The notes: generated by a model from the sequence alone, not told the origin. A stretch of 18,422 nucleotides of DNA from Chlorobiales bacterium (GCA_022360355.1 JAKSCY010000071.1:1-18422); one strand, 5' to 3'; counted from the first letter of the stretch, positions 8,950 through 16,884 are shown. Numbers and translations: made by a program.

Positions 8950-10641
8950 GTGAACACTTTTCTGATTGACTACCGCGATATACAGACGCCGAAAAAAGGT
9001 TTTTCCAGGCTTTTCAATGATTATTCCCATGAGGGCCAGCCACATGAAAAGTTAACGGAAACGTTTTTCCACTTCGACTATCTCAAAGAAGCGGACTATT
9101 ACAAGCACCTTAACCAGCTCCTATCGCGACAGTACAAGCGTAAAGAGCTTGTGGATCTCCTCGTCCGGCAGAACAGACGTTTCGGAACCGCTGAAAAACA
9201 TATTGCATCTATCGACAGGCTTGGTTCTTCACGATGCATGCTTGTAGTAACAGGCCAGCAGCCGGGACTGTTTACAGGCCCGGTCTATTCCATCTACAAG
9301 GCGCTTACCGCCGTTCTGGTTGCCGAGCGGCAGAAAGAGATGTTTCCGGAATACGACTTTATCCCTTTGTTCTGGATTGAAGGCGAAGACCATGATTTCG
9401 ATGAATCGGCACGGACCTCGCTTTTTGACGCCGGACAGGTGACACAGGTCACGCTCGATCCCTGGAAAAGGCTTCCCGACCAGATGCTGAACTGCACGGC
9501 CATGGGACCTGGAATAACCGAAACCCTCTCTGCCTTTACCTCTCTGCTCTCCGAGAACGAACAAAAAGAGAAAATCGCCGCTATTCTGGGCGAGTTCTAT
9601 ACCCCGGACAGTTCACTTGAACTTGCCTTTGGCAGAACTATGGCATTCATTTTCAAAAATCACCCTTTGCTGTTCCTCTCGGCAAGTGATCCCGACTTCA
9701 AAAAGCTGGCCAAAGACGTCTTCTACCGGGAACTTGCAACCTGTCCACACACATCTCACGCTGTGATTGAACAAAGCTCGCTTCTCGAAACCATGGGGTA
9801 CCAGACCCAGGCAAAACCCCGAGCGGTCAACCTCTTTTACCTGAACAATCATGGTCAGCGAATGAAAATCGAGCAGTCCTCAGCCGAGTCGTTCACCATT
9901 GTCCCGGAGAGGTACCGTTACTCAAAACACCAGATGCTGGAAATCTGTGACGATCACCCGGAACAGTTCAGCCCGAACGTTATTCTCAGGCCGCTGGTGC
10001 AGGACCATGTCCTGCCTGTTTTCGCATATATTGCGGGGCCGGGCGAAATAGCCTATTTCGCCCAGTACCGCAAGGCGTACGAACATTTCGGATTGAACAT
10101 GCCCTTTATTATCCCGAGAGGCAGTTTTACTCTCGTCGAACCTGCCGTCAGCAGGATCATGGACAAAGTACTGCAAAAAACAGGACGGCCTAACCTTTCA
10201 AGAAAACAGATTTACCATACAGCATTCCACAATCTCCGCGTTCTGCAAAAAAATGCTATTTCAGGCGCTGAAAATCATGATTTCGACACGCTCCTGGACA
10301 AAACAGAACTGAACATACGTGAAGAGATCGCGGCACTCTCACCCACTCTCGTAAAGCTTGACCCGAACCTTGAACAGGTTCTTGCCGGATCGGTGCGGCA
10401 AGTTGAAAAAGTCCTTGCAGGCATACGTCAGAAAACACATCGCGCAAGCAGAAGGAAACATGATGAGCTCGTGGCACAACTGGAAAAAGCCGCCACGGGA
10501 CTATTTCCTGCGGATATCCCCCAGGAAAGGGTTGTCAACATCTTCTACTATATCAATAAATACGGCTGGAAAATTCTTGATGATCTCGCGATGATGTTGC
10601 GGGCTCACGCATCCGAATCTCATATCATTATGGAACTCTGA
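8950..10641 (+). CDS. bshC: Putative bacillithiol synthase BshC (cysteine-adding)
   Basis: BshC is assigned the last step of bacillithiol synthesis, joining cysteine to glucosaminyl-malate. Green sulfur bacteria are known to use bacillithiol derivatives, including an N-methylated form, as their main low-molecular-weight thiol. The 563-residue length fits the family. Conserved blocks seen: TGQQPGLFTGP (101-111), FIPLFWIEGEDHDFDE (137-152), FSPNVILRPLVQD (340-352) and AYIAGPGEIAYFAQ (359-372). A charged helical, coiled-coil-like stretch lies near 475-520. Start is GTG at 8950, with an AGG at 8941-8943 inside the end of surE serving as a plausible Shine-Dalgarno. The bshA and bshB genes are not in the window. 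It converges with dsbD, with 19 bases between stops and no hairpin visible there. Confidence 0.94.
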   Translation: MNTFLIDYRDIQTPKKGFSRLFNDYSHEGQPHEKLTETFFHFDYLKEADYYKHLNQLLSRQYKRKELVDLLVRQNRRFGTAEKHIASIDRLGSSRCMLVVTGQQPGLFTGPVYSIYKALTAVLVAERQKEMFPEYDFIPLFWIEGEDHDFDESARTSLFDAGQVTQVTLDPWKRLPDQMLNCTAMGPGITETLSAFTSLLSENEQKEKIAAILGEFYTPDSSLELAFGRTMAFIFKNHPLLFLSASDPDFKKLAKDVFYRELATCPHTSHAVIEQSSLLETMGYQTQAKPRAVNLFYLNNHGQRMKIEQSSAESFTIVPERYRYSKHQMLEICDDHPEQFSPNVILRPLVQDHVLPVFAYIAGPGEIAYFAQYRKAYEHFGLNMPFIIPRGSFTLVEPAVSRIMDKVLQKTGRPNLSRKQIYHTAFHNLRVLQKNAISGAENHDFDTLLDKTELNIREEIAALSPTLVKLDPNLEQVLAGSVRQVEKVLAGIRQKTHRASRRKHDELVAQLEKAATGLFPADIPQERVVNIFYYINKYGWKILDDLAMMLRAHASESHIIMEL

Positions 10642-10660
10642 ACTCCAGCCGATGAACGTT

Positions 10661-12811
10661 TCAATCGCGTGCCTGCTCAAGTGCCGAAAGCAGCATGTCG
10701 ACAGTCACCACTTCCGGAAGCACAACCGCACGATCCAGGTCCCCGCGAGGTATAATAACAAAAAGAGGAACTCCTGATCTTCCGAACCTCCGCAACATCG
10801 CCGTCACTGCATCGTCCCTTGTTGTCCAGTCCGCTCTTACGGCGGCGACATCCCTTTGCTGCAAAGCTTCACCCACCGCTTTATTGCTCAGCACAGTTGC
10901 CTCAAGCACTTTGCAGGTAAGACACCAGTCTGCTGTAAATTCAAGAAAAACCGTCTTTTTTTCCTCAACCAGCGCATCGAGCAGAGCCGGAGAAAACTCT
11001 TGCCACAAAACACCGTTGTTATCGATGCGGCCTGATACACCGGCACTATCAGCTCCGGGACTGCTTTTTCCTGCCGCCCCTGTGTCCGGTATAAGTAGAA
11101 AGTATGCCCCTCCAAGCATCGCAAGACCCGCCCCCCATACAACGAGCTGTTTTCTCAAAGAAACACCGAGTCCGATCCAGCTTCCTATCAGCCAGAAAAC
11201 AAAAGCAACGACAAGCAACAGAACAAGAAGTTTCAGGATACCCTCTCCACCCGACTGCCTGTTCAGTATCGAAGCCAGCCACACAACTACTGCAACAAGA
11301 ACAAACCCCATCAGCTGCTTGAAAATATGCATCCAATGGCCGGGCTTCGGCAGAAACCGCAGCCACGCCGGATGCCATGCAAGAATCACATAAGGAGCGG
11401 CCATGCCGATAGCAATAACCGTAAAGAAAAGAAATACAACCCACGAGGGCTGAGCAAAGGCAAATCCAAGAGCCGTCCCCAAAAAAGGAGCTGTGCAGGG
11501 GGTTGCCAGAGTTGTTGCCAGTACACCGCTGACAAAAGCCCCGAGACTGTCACGGTGCATTGCGACTTCACCGATCTTACCGGATACAACCGGAGTCCCA
11601 AACTCAAAGAGACCGAAGAGGTTCAGACTGAAAGCGAAGACAACCATAGCGATGAACATAACGAATGCCGGCGACTGAAACTGGAATCCCCACCCGACTT
11701 GCTCCCCCATCCCCTGCAGCACCCAGACAAAGACAGCGAGCACCCAGAAAGAAAACACGACACCCGCCGCAAAAAGCAAGCTTAGGTAACGTCCGGTGCT
11801 CCTGTCCTGAGCCGCCCCTGACGAGTCCGAGCCGATAAGACTGAACACTTTCAGCCCCAGTACCGGAAGCACACACGGCATGATGTTGAGCAGGATCCCT
11901 CCAAAAAACGCAAGCCCGAGCATCAGGGGAAGTGATCCGGCAACAGAAGGAAAACGCATAGTTGCCTCTGACCGGACAACCTCCCCATCGATAACATATG
12001 ATCGATTGCCTGCCACGACAACACCCTTGAGTCTTTTCGGTGCCGTATCACCTGTCAAAGGAACCTGTATCGACTTTCCGTCGACCGTTATCCCTTTGAG
12101 ATCGAGACCTTTTTCAGGCTGAAGAGGATAAAAATCCTTCAACTCTGCAGCATCAGACCCTGAAAAAACGATCTCGAGAAAGACTGCTTTATTGTGTCCG
12201 ACAGACGTAATGCGCTCTACAACGATCTCCCCCCTGCCCTCTTCAAGGGAACGGGGAATCCTGTCAAGGAAATGTTCAACGAGCCTTTGCCTCACCGGCC
12301 CCGGTTTGTCCGGTTCCAGATTCAGCGAAGCGGATCCGGGGATACAGACCTCCTTGCAGGATAACCATGACAAGTCAGCTTTCAAGGGAAACCCCCCTTG
12401 AGGAAAAGAAAGATCATCCCGAAGTTCTTCAGGCACAATCCTCGAAAAAAGAACAACTTCCTTTTTGTAACCGAACCCTGTAATCCCGTCTGACTCGAAG
12501 CGCTCCGGCACCGGATGCTCCAAAGGCAGTGAACGGAACCCCTCGGGCAATTCCCAGCTTATCTCTACAGGCATCCCGGCCTCACCCGGGTTCTGCCAGT
12601 ATACGTGCCAGCCCGGTTCGATTTTCATATGAACAGCGACAAGAAGCCCTTTTTCCGAAGAGTTATCGACAACAAAAACGTCTGCTTCAACAGGCTGTTC
12701 GTCTCCGAACAATGCTGCATGAAGAGGAGAAACAAACGCCTGAAAGCAAAGCAAAAGGCCTAAGAAAAGTAGTATTGTCCAGCGCATTATCATAGATGAC
12801 GTCTTTTTCAA
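10661..12811 (-). CDS. dsbD: Thiol:disulfide interchange protein DsbD (three-domain)
   Basis: Inner-membrane reductase that passes electrons from cytoplasmic thioredoxin to periplasmic thiols. With 716 residues it has all three parts. A signal peptide ends near residue 32. The periplasmic N domain of the DsbC_N/ScsB type carries Cys152 and Cys156 (SCKEVCIPG). The multi-helix membrane core (about 292-570) has Cys313 (NIMPCVLPVLG) and Cys439 (LATPCTAPFLG). The C-terminal thioredoxin fold has Cys630/Cys633 (ADWCLTCK). It lies 64 bases downstream of ccsA on the same strand, so it probably supplies reductant for apocytochrome c, taking the place of CcdA and ResA. The start is uncertain: the TTG at 12811 directly abuts a GGAG with no spacing; ATGs at 12793 and 12787 would give 710 or 708 residues with the signal peptide intact. 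Confidence 0.95.
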   Translation of the reverse strand: MKKTSSMIMRWTILLFLGLLLCFQAFVSPLHAALFGDEQPVEADVFVVDNSSEKGLLVAVHMKIEPGWHVYWQNPGEAGMPVEISWELPEGFRSLPLEHPVPERFESDGITGFGYKKEVVLFSRIVPEELRDDLSFPQGGFPLKADLSWLSCKEVCIPGSASLNLEPDKPGPVRQRLVEHFLDRIPRSLEEGRGEIVVERITSVGHNKAVFLEIVFSGSDAAELKDFYPLQPEKGLDLKGITVDGKSIQVPLTGDTAPKRLKGVVVAGNRSYVIDGEVVRSEATMRFPSVAGSLPLMLGLAFFGGILLNIMPCVLPVLGLKVFSLIGSDSSGAAQDRSTGRYLSLLFAAGVVFSFWVLAVFVWVLQGMGEQVGWGFQFQSPAFVMFIAMVVFAFSLNLFGLFEFGTPVVSGKIGEVAMHRDSLGAFVSGVLATTLATPCTAPFLGTALGFAFAQPSWVVFLFFTVIAIGMAAPYVILAWHPAWLRFLPKPGHWMHIFKQLMGFVLVAVVVWLASILNRQSGGEGILKLLVLLLVVAFVFWLIGSWIGLGVSLRKQLVVWGAGLAMLGGAYFLLIPDTGAAGKSSPGADSAGVSGRIDNNGVLWQEFSPALLDALVEEKKTVFLEFTADWCLTCKVLEATVLSNKAVGEALQQRDVAAVRADWTTRDDAVTAMLRRFGRSGVPLFVIIPRGDLDRAVVLPEVVTVDMLLSALEQARD

Positions 12812-12875
12812 CTCCGTTCATATGGCGTTCGGAGAAAAAAGGCACTTCAACATTTCAACAAAGCTGTCTCAAACC

Positions 12876-13673
12876 TCATCCCGTTTGATAGGTATGAACA
12901 CTGTTCTGGGCGGACGGCAGGTAGTTGACCCCAAACCAGCTGACAAGAAGCACCAGAAACGCCAAGGCAAGGTACCATTGCAATTGGTTTTTATCGACAT
13001 TGGCAGAGTTTGCGTGCATGTAACCAAGGTAAACAAGCCAGGCAATGAGAGCCCATGTCTCTTTAGGATCCCACGTCCAGTAATGCCCCCATGCCTCTTT
13101 CGCCCAGAAAGCTCCGAACACGAGCCCGAACGTCAGAAAAACAAACCCCAGCAACGCAAGATAGTGACTCAATGCCTGCCCGTCGTTGTCCGCCGAGCGC
13201 ATGCTCCGGTAAAGGTTATGCCATGCAGCAGCCGAAGAAGCGGCAAGCAAAACGTAACCAATAAGATACACAACGACATGGGGAACAAACCAGCCGCTCT
13301 GCAGTGCGGGCATGAGAGTTTTGTCGTAAACATCGGGAAAACTGATGTTGACCACAAGAAAGAAAGAGGCCAGCGCCACACAGTAATACTTGAGCCAACC
13401 GATTCCCCAGCGATACTCTACGAGAAAGCCGACAACAGGAATAAGGGTTGCATACCAGAGACGAGTTTCACCAAGCGTCCTGAGGGGGGGGCGATCGAGT
13501 TCCATCCAGAATACGACCAGGAAAAAAACCATGATCGCGGTTCCCGCGATCATGAACGTTCTGCCCGTAACGTCCAACACATTCTTTCTTGCAGAAAAAA
13601 CGCTCAACACACTTCCAGCGCCCCAGCATACCATTGCACAGGCTGCTACATATGGAAACTCAACCCAGGTCAT
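12876..13673 (-). CDS. ccsA: Cytochrome c biogenesis protein CcsA (ResC/heme-handling)
   Basis: Multi-spanning membrane protein that forms, with ResB/Ccs1, the system II synthase that exports heme and links it to the CXXCH of c-type apocytochromes. The product has 265 residues and about eight hydrophobic helices. The tryptophan-rich WWD signature is WGHYWTWDPKETW (195-207). Histidines expected as heme ligands are seen at His132 (FVPHVVVY) and His260 (NYLPSAQNSVHTY), with another at His197 in the WWD motif. It starts 16 bases after the resB stop; a small hairpin (CTTAC-GTT-GTAAG, 13676-13688) fills that gap two bases before the ATG. No clear Shine-Dalgarno. Neighbours upstream (resB, HTH) and downstream (dsbD) fit one cytochrome c maturation operon. 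Confidence 0.95.
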   Translation of the reverse strand: MTWVEFPYVAACAMVCWGAGSVLSVFSARKNVLDVTGRTFMIAGTAIMVFFLVVFWMELDRPPLRTLGETRLWYATLIPVVGFLVEYRWGIGWLKYYCVALASFFLVVNISFPDVYDKTLMPALQSGWFVPHVVVYLIGYVLLAASSAAAWHNLYRSMRSADNDGQALSHYLALLGFVFLTFGLVFGAFWAKEAWGHYWTWDPKETWALIAWLVYLGYMHANSANVDKNQLQWYLALAFLVLLVSWFGVNYLPSAQNSVHTYQTG

Positions 13674-13689
13674 AGCTTACGTTGTAAGT

Positions 13690-14925
13690 TTACTTTTTTC
13701 TGATTCCTTTCCAGAAAAACAGTGTATTACCGGCCAGGATCATGAAAAAGCCCAGATAAACCGCAGGCAGCCAAGGGTCTCTTACCCCTTCCACAAGGCT
13801 GAGATCCGACCATCTGCCGGATTTTTCATCATACCCCATCTGGTACAGCTTCCATCCCTTGATACTGACAGGCTTATTCACTTCAAGAGCTTCACTCAAA
13901 CCATCACCATCCTCTCCGCTCCTGATGGTCACCTCTGAACGGAACTTTTTTGGAGACCCGTTGACCAATATCAGCAGTCGGTCGCCTACCTCGACAAACG
14001 CCGGTTTCTCGAAAGGACTGCCTGTACTGACCCATCCGGAAAAAGGCTTTCCGTCATTTTTCCCGGAAAGAAAAGCGTAGGGAACTCCCCGGCCAGCTTC
14101 AGCGGGAACAGGTATTCCCGTACCAGCATCGATGACGGCAAAAGGAAAAAACTTTTCAACCTTTACTTCCACTCCCTGCCATGAAACCATCATACCCTCG
14201 GCGGCTCCATCTCTCTTGCCTGATTCGTCAACTTCAATCTGGTCTTTCCCGGGGTCGTAGAGTGCAAGCCATGGCTCGTATTCTTCCATCCTGAAGTCAT
14301 TGAGATAGATGGAAAAAGGAAGGTCGATCATGGCTTTTGAAAAAGCGTCATAAGCACGATCCGTTGACCGCCCTTCATAGAGCGGAATAATAACCCTCTG
14401 AAGATCTGCGGAACCGAGGAGACCACAGGCCAGCGCTATCCAGAACCCCGCGTGAAAAAGAATAAATTGAAGGTTCGAACTCCTGAAAGGAACTGTTTTC
14501 CACACCAGGGACAACCCGAGGTTGAAAAGGAAAAAAAACACCGTCAGGGCAAACGGCCAGCTTGAAAAAACATTATTCAGTCTCAGCGTCCTTGCCCATA
14601 ACGGCCCGGCTCCCTCTTCTTGCGGCAACACACCGCCGAACAGCGACAAAACCGCTATTGCGATAATCAGACACAGCCCCAAAGGGATCCCTCCGAGCCA
14701 TTTGAAAAAGGAATTTTCTCTCAGGACTAACGCTACAACAACGATATATGCCGAAAACACTAAAAGCACTATGCCATTCACCGGCCATGGAGGAAGAACG
14801 ACACCCTGTGCCCCTCTTGCCGCCTCAACCACAAAACCTGCCGCAACAAGCAATATGGAAAAGATAACCCCCTCTCTGAAAGACCACGATGAAACAACAG
14901 ACCCTTTCTCTCCCTCACTACTCAT
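13690..14925 (-). CDS. resB: Cytochrome c biogenesis protein ResB (Ccs1 family)
   Basis: Partner of CcsA in system II cytochrome c maturation; holds apocytochrome and heme at the outer face of the cytoplasmic membrane. The product has 411 residues. Five hydrophobic segments occupy roughly 17-38, 48-68, 76-98, 123-142 and 151-171. A large periplasmic domain (about 175-380) follows, including the family-typical PFSIYLNDFRMEEYEP (204-219) and GWKLYQMGYDEKSGR (357-371). A final helix spans about 386-405. His158 in FHAGFW is a likely heme ligand. Start is ATG; GGAG at 14937-14940, inside the upstream HTH gene, is the probable Shine-Dalgarno. The HTH stop is 8 bases away, so the two genes are translationally close. 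The assignment rests on motifs and on the adjacent ccsA. Confidence 0.9.
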   Translation of the reverse strand: MSSEGEKGSVVSSWSFREGVIFSILLVAAGFVVEAARGAQGVVLPPWPVNGIVLLVFSAYIVVVALVLRENSFFKWLGGIPLGLCLIIAIAVLSLFGGVLPQEEGAGPLWARTLRLNNVFSSWPFALTVFFFLFNLGLSLVWKTVPFRSSNLQFILFHAGFWIALACGLLGSADLQRVIIPLYEGRSTDRAYDAFSKAMIDLPFSIYLNDFRMEEYEPWLALYDPGKDQIEVDESGKRDGAAEGMMVSWQGVEVKVEKFFPFAVIDAGTGIPVPAEAGRGVPYAFLSGKNDGKPFSGWVSTGSPFEKPAFVEVGDRLLILVNGSPKKFRSEVTIRSGEDGDGLSEALEVNKPVSIKGWKLYQMGYDEKSGRWSDLSLVEGVRDPWLPAVYLGFFMILAGNTLFFWKGIRKK

Positions 14926-14933
14926 ATACCCGG

Positions 14934-15269
14934 CTACTCCTTTTCATTATCCTTGCACTCACTGTCTTCACCCGTTGTTTCTTCAGTAATGATCTGACAG
15001 CATTTACAGACAATGGTCAGCAGATCTTTCGTACTCGCACCGTCACGTATTTTTTCCACTGCAACAGCTATCTCTTCAAGATATGATTTGCTTTTAACAT
15101 CCTGCTGCCCCCTTTTTTTGTTCAGGTACTGAGAAACAGCCGCCGGGGTCACACCAAGCTTTTTTGCTGCCTGGGACTGGGTCATTCCCGTTTTAACCAG
15201 TCCTGCCGCTATATCCGCCCTTATCTGGGGAAGGTTATACCAAACAGCCTTTTCACAAGGAAAAATCAC
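14934..15269 (-). CDS. XRE-type HTH regulator with cysteine motif (COG2522-like)
   Basis: Small predicted DNA-binding protein, 111 residues. The N-terminal block PCEKAVWYNLPQIRADIA (4-21) leads into a helix-turn-helix, TQSQAAKKLGVTPAAVSQYL (30-49), then a charged helix and LLTIVCKCCQ (83-92). From memory this order (Cys-x4-W-Y-x-L-P-x-I-R, XRE helix-turn-helix, then a CxxC near the end) matches predicted regulators best known from archaea (COG2522). Cysteines are at 5, 88, 90, 91 and 105; Cys5 and Cys88/Cys91 could bind metal or an Fe-S cluster or sense redox state, which is inference. The tail is acidic. Start is GTG at 15269, placing Cys5 where the family has it. It leads the resB-ccsA-dsbD genes with an 8-base gap and may regulate them or itself. 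Confidence 0.85.
   Translation of the reverse strand: MIFPCEKAVWYNLPQIRADIAAGLVKTGMTQSQAAKKLGVTPAAVSQYLNKKRGQQDVKSKSYLEEIAVAVEKIRDGASTKDLLTIVCKCCQIITEETTGEDSECKDNEKE
14937..14940 (-). promoter_or_regulatory. resB: resB Shine-Dalgarno inside HTH gene end
   Basis: GGAG on the minus strand, 11 bases before the resB ATG and overlapping the final codons of the HTH gene. It supports coupled translation of the regulator and resB. Confidence 0.5.
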
Positions 15270-15374
15270 TATACATTTGCTTGTAGTTTTTCAAATTAAC
15301 AACCGGAAAGCTTCTCGTTCTTCCGCCCCCGACGCTTTTCTGCATTACTGTACTGAAACAAGGCACACCTAATA

Positions 15375-15403
15375 TATATAAAGGCTTGCACCGGGCCTAA
15401 CAA
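15375..15403 (-). promoter_or_regulatory. Candidate promoter for the HTH-resB-ccsA-dsbD operon
   Basis: On the minus strand TTGTTA (-35, 15398-15403) and TATATA (-10, 15375-15380) are separated by 17 bases, close to the sigma-70 ideal. The start point would be near 15368, leaving a leader of about 100 bases before the GTG of the HTH gene. The -35 overlaps an imperfect operator-like repeat TAAC-AATC-GTTA (15398-15409). By-eye call only. Confidence 0.45.
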
Positions 15404-15450
15404 TCGTTAAACCACAAAACAACCCGAACAAGTTCCTTAACGATGCCCGC

Positions 15451-15460
15451 CCTGTTACCT
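15451..15460 (+). repeat. Intergenic 10-mer CCTGTTACCT, copy 2
   Basis: Exact match to the 10-mer at 3622-3631 and 16916-16925. It lies in the spacer downstream of the LOG gene and is followed directly by the inverted repeat at 15460-15482. Confidence 0.5.
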
Positions 15461-15482
15461 TATCCAAATACTCACAGGATAA
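15460..15482. repeat. Inverted repeat TTATCC-N11-GGATAA
   Basis: Perfect 6-base arms (15460-15465 and 15477-15482) around an 11-base loop in the spacer upstream of the HTH gene. It could be a protein site or a weak hairpin. No T run follows it on either strand, so a terminator is unlikely. Confidence 0.3.
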
Positions 15483-15577
15483 CTCCTGACCCTGAAAAAG
15501 AACTGCCGGTTACAAAAGAGAGGTATCTTCAGGAAGATTCTCGAAGAAGAACGCAAAACCCTTCCGACTGAACAGCA

Positions 15578-16315
15578 TTAAAAATTCAACCTGTATCCTT
15601 CCGGATAAAATCCCTCGATAATCCTGACAACTTTATCAGGATCATCCTCCAGAAAAATAAAATCCAGATCCTCTTTCGCAATATATCTTTTTTCCTTGAA
15701 CATCATCTCCTGCATCCAGCGGTAGTAACCGTCCCAGTAATCGCTGCCCATCAATATTATCGGAAAACAACCGCTTTTCTGTGTCTGAATGAGCGTTGCC
15801 GCCTCAAAAAGCTCATCCATCGTGCCGAAACCTCCAGGAAGGACAATAAATGCCTGGGAATACTTGAGGAACATCACCTTGCGAACAAAAAAGTAGTGAA
15901 AGACCAACAACCTTTCCCTGTCGATAAAAGGATTCGGACGCTGTTGAAGAGGAAGCTCGATATTAAAGCCTATAGATATTCCTCCCGCCTGCTGCGCCCC
16001 CTTGTTTGCCGCTTCCATAACTCCCGGACCAGCTCCTGTAATTACTGAAAATCCTTTCCTGGCAAGAAGACTCCCCATCTTCTCGGCAAGCAGATATTCC
16101 TCCTGTTCCGGACTCACTCTTGTCGAACCGAAAACGCTTACAGCAGGACCGGTGTCGGACATTTTTTCAAACCCGTTCACAAACTCAGCCATGATCTTGA
16201 ATACCCGCCATCCGTCACCGGCAAAATCAGTCTGACGTTCATACTTTTTATCCGGCGGCATAACCGTCGAAGCCGTCACGTTTTTCCTGGTTCGTGCTTT
16301 TCGGGAGGAAGACAT
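15578..16315 (-). CDS. LOG family protein (TIGR00730; predicted nucleoside-monophosphate hydrolase)
   Basis: Rossmann-like protein of the LOG (Lonely guy) family. Members split N6-modified or unmodified nucleoside 5'-monophosphates into base and ribose 5-phosphate; many were once misnamed lysine decarboxylases. Counting from the ATG at 16315 the product has 245 residues. The LOG signature PGGFGTMDE is at 160-168, and the nucleotide-binding run VITGAGPGVMEAANKG is at 91-106, with FGSTR (62-66) at the start of the fold. The first 50 residues are basic, then variable. A TTG at 16324 would overlap the trpG stop and add three residues; I prefer the ATG 5 bases after that stop. Either way the gene is tightly coupled to trpG. 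Actual substrate is unknown; cytokinin production should not be assumed. Confidence 0.93.
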   Translation of the reverse strand: MSSSRKARTRKNVTASTVMPPDKKYERQTDFAGDGWRVFKIMAEFVNGFEKMSDTGPAVSVFGSTRVSPEQEEYLLAEKMGSLLARKGFSVITGAGPGVMEAANKGAQQAGGISIGFNIELPLQQRPNPFIDRERLLVFHYFFVRKVMFLKYSQAFIVLPGGFGTMDELFEAATLIQTQKSGCFPIILMGSDYWDGYYRWMQEMMFKEKRYIAKEDLDFIFLEDDPDKVVRIIEGFYPEGYRLNF

Positions 16316-16320
16316 AACAG

Positions 16321-16884
16321 TCAAAGTTCAAGAAAATTTCTGATGATATGCTTCCCTTCACCGGTCATAATCGACTCAGGATGAAACTGAACCCCGTACA
16401 GAAGCTTGGTGCGGCAATCCATTCCCATAATAACCCCGTCGTCTGTCCACGCCCTAATCGTCAACGGTTCCGGCAGACTTTCTCTCTCGACGATGAGTGA
16501 ATGATAACGCGTTGCTATAAAAGGATTTTCAATTCCAGCAAATATCCCCTTGTTATCGTGATAAATCGGAGATGTCTTGCCATGCATGATATCCCTGGCC
16601 CGCACCACTTTTCCTCCAAGAGCCTCTCCAATTGCCTGGTGCCCCAAACAAACACCGAGAAGCGGTATGCTGCCCTGAACAGACCTGATCAGAGAGACCG
16701 ATATACCCGCATCTTCAGGTGTGCCGGGCCCCGGTGAAATCACAATTTTTTCAGGCTTTCGGTCAAGAACATCCTCTACCTGAATTTCGTCATTACGAAC
16801 AACCTCCACATGCGCTCCCAGCTCACCCATATACTGTACGAGATTATAGGTAAAGGAGTCGTAGTTGTCTATTACAAGGACCAT
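16321..16884 (-). CDS. trpG: Glutamine amidotransferase, anthranilate/aminodeoxychorismate synthase component II
   Basis: Class I glutamine amidotransferase that releases ammonia from glutamine for a chorismate-using partner: TrpE (tryptophan) or PabB (folate). The product has 187 residues, usual for a free-standing TrpG/PabA. The catalytic triad is complete: Cys79 in GVCLGHQAIGE, His168 and Glu170 in QFHPESI. The oxyanion block SPGPGTPEDAG (50-60) and the N-terminal VIDNYDSFTYNLVQY are also present. Sequence alone does not separate TrpG from PabA; many bacteria use one protein for both. It sits 48 bases after the GlmU-like gene and 5 bases before the LOG gene. No trpE is in the window. No leader peptide or attenuator was seen in the 48-base gap, which does carry copy 3 of the CCTGTTACCT 10-mer. 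Confidence 0.95.
   Translation of the reverse strand: MVLVIDNYDSFTYNLVQYMGELGAHVEVVRNDEIQVEDVLDRKPEKIVISPGPGTPEDAGISVSLIRSVQGSIPLLGVCLGHQAIGEALGGKVVRARDIMHGKTSPIYHDNKGIFAGIENPFIATRYHSLIVERESLPEPLTIRAWTDDGVIMGMDCRTKLLYGVQFHPESIMTGEGKHIIRNFLEL

Larger units (their letters stand above)
15270..15577. other. Intergenic spacer upstream of HTH-resB-ccsA-dsbD
   Basis: A 308-base gap between the LOG-family gene, which ends at its right side, and the HTH gene, which starts at its left; both are on the minus strand. It holds a candidate promoter (15375-15403), an inverted repeat (15460-15482), one copy of the 10-mer CCTGTTACCT (15451-15460) and an ATCTTC-AG-GAAGAT inverted repeat (15525-15538) that might end the upstream transcript. 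No open frame with recognisable features and no RNA gene were seen. Confidence 0.6.

Noticed and set aside
12822..13703. 293-codon plus-strand open frame
   Set aside because: Antisense shadow of ccsA; its sequence is basic and without known motifs, while the minus strand encodes the WWD motif.
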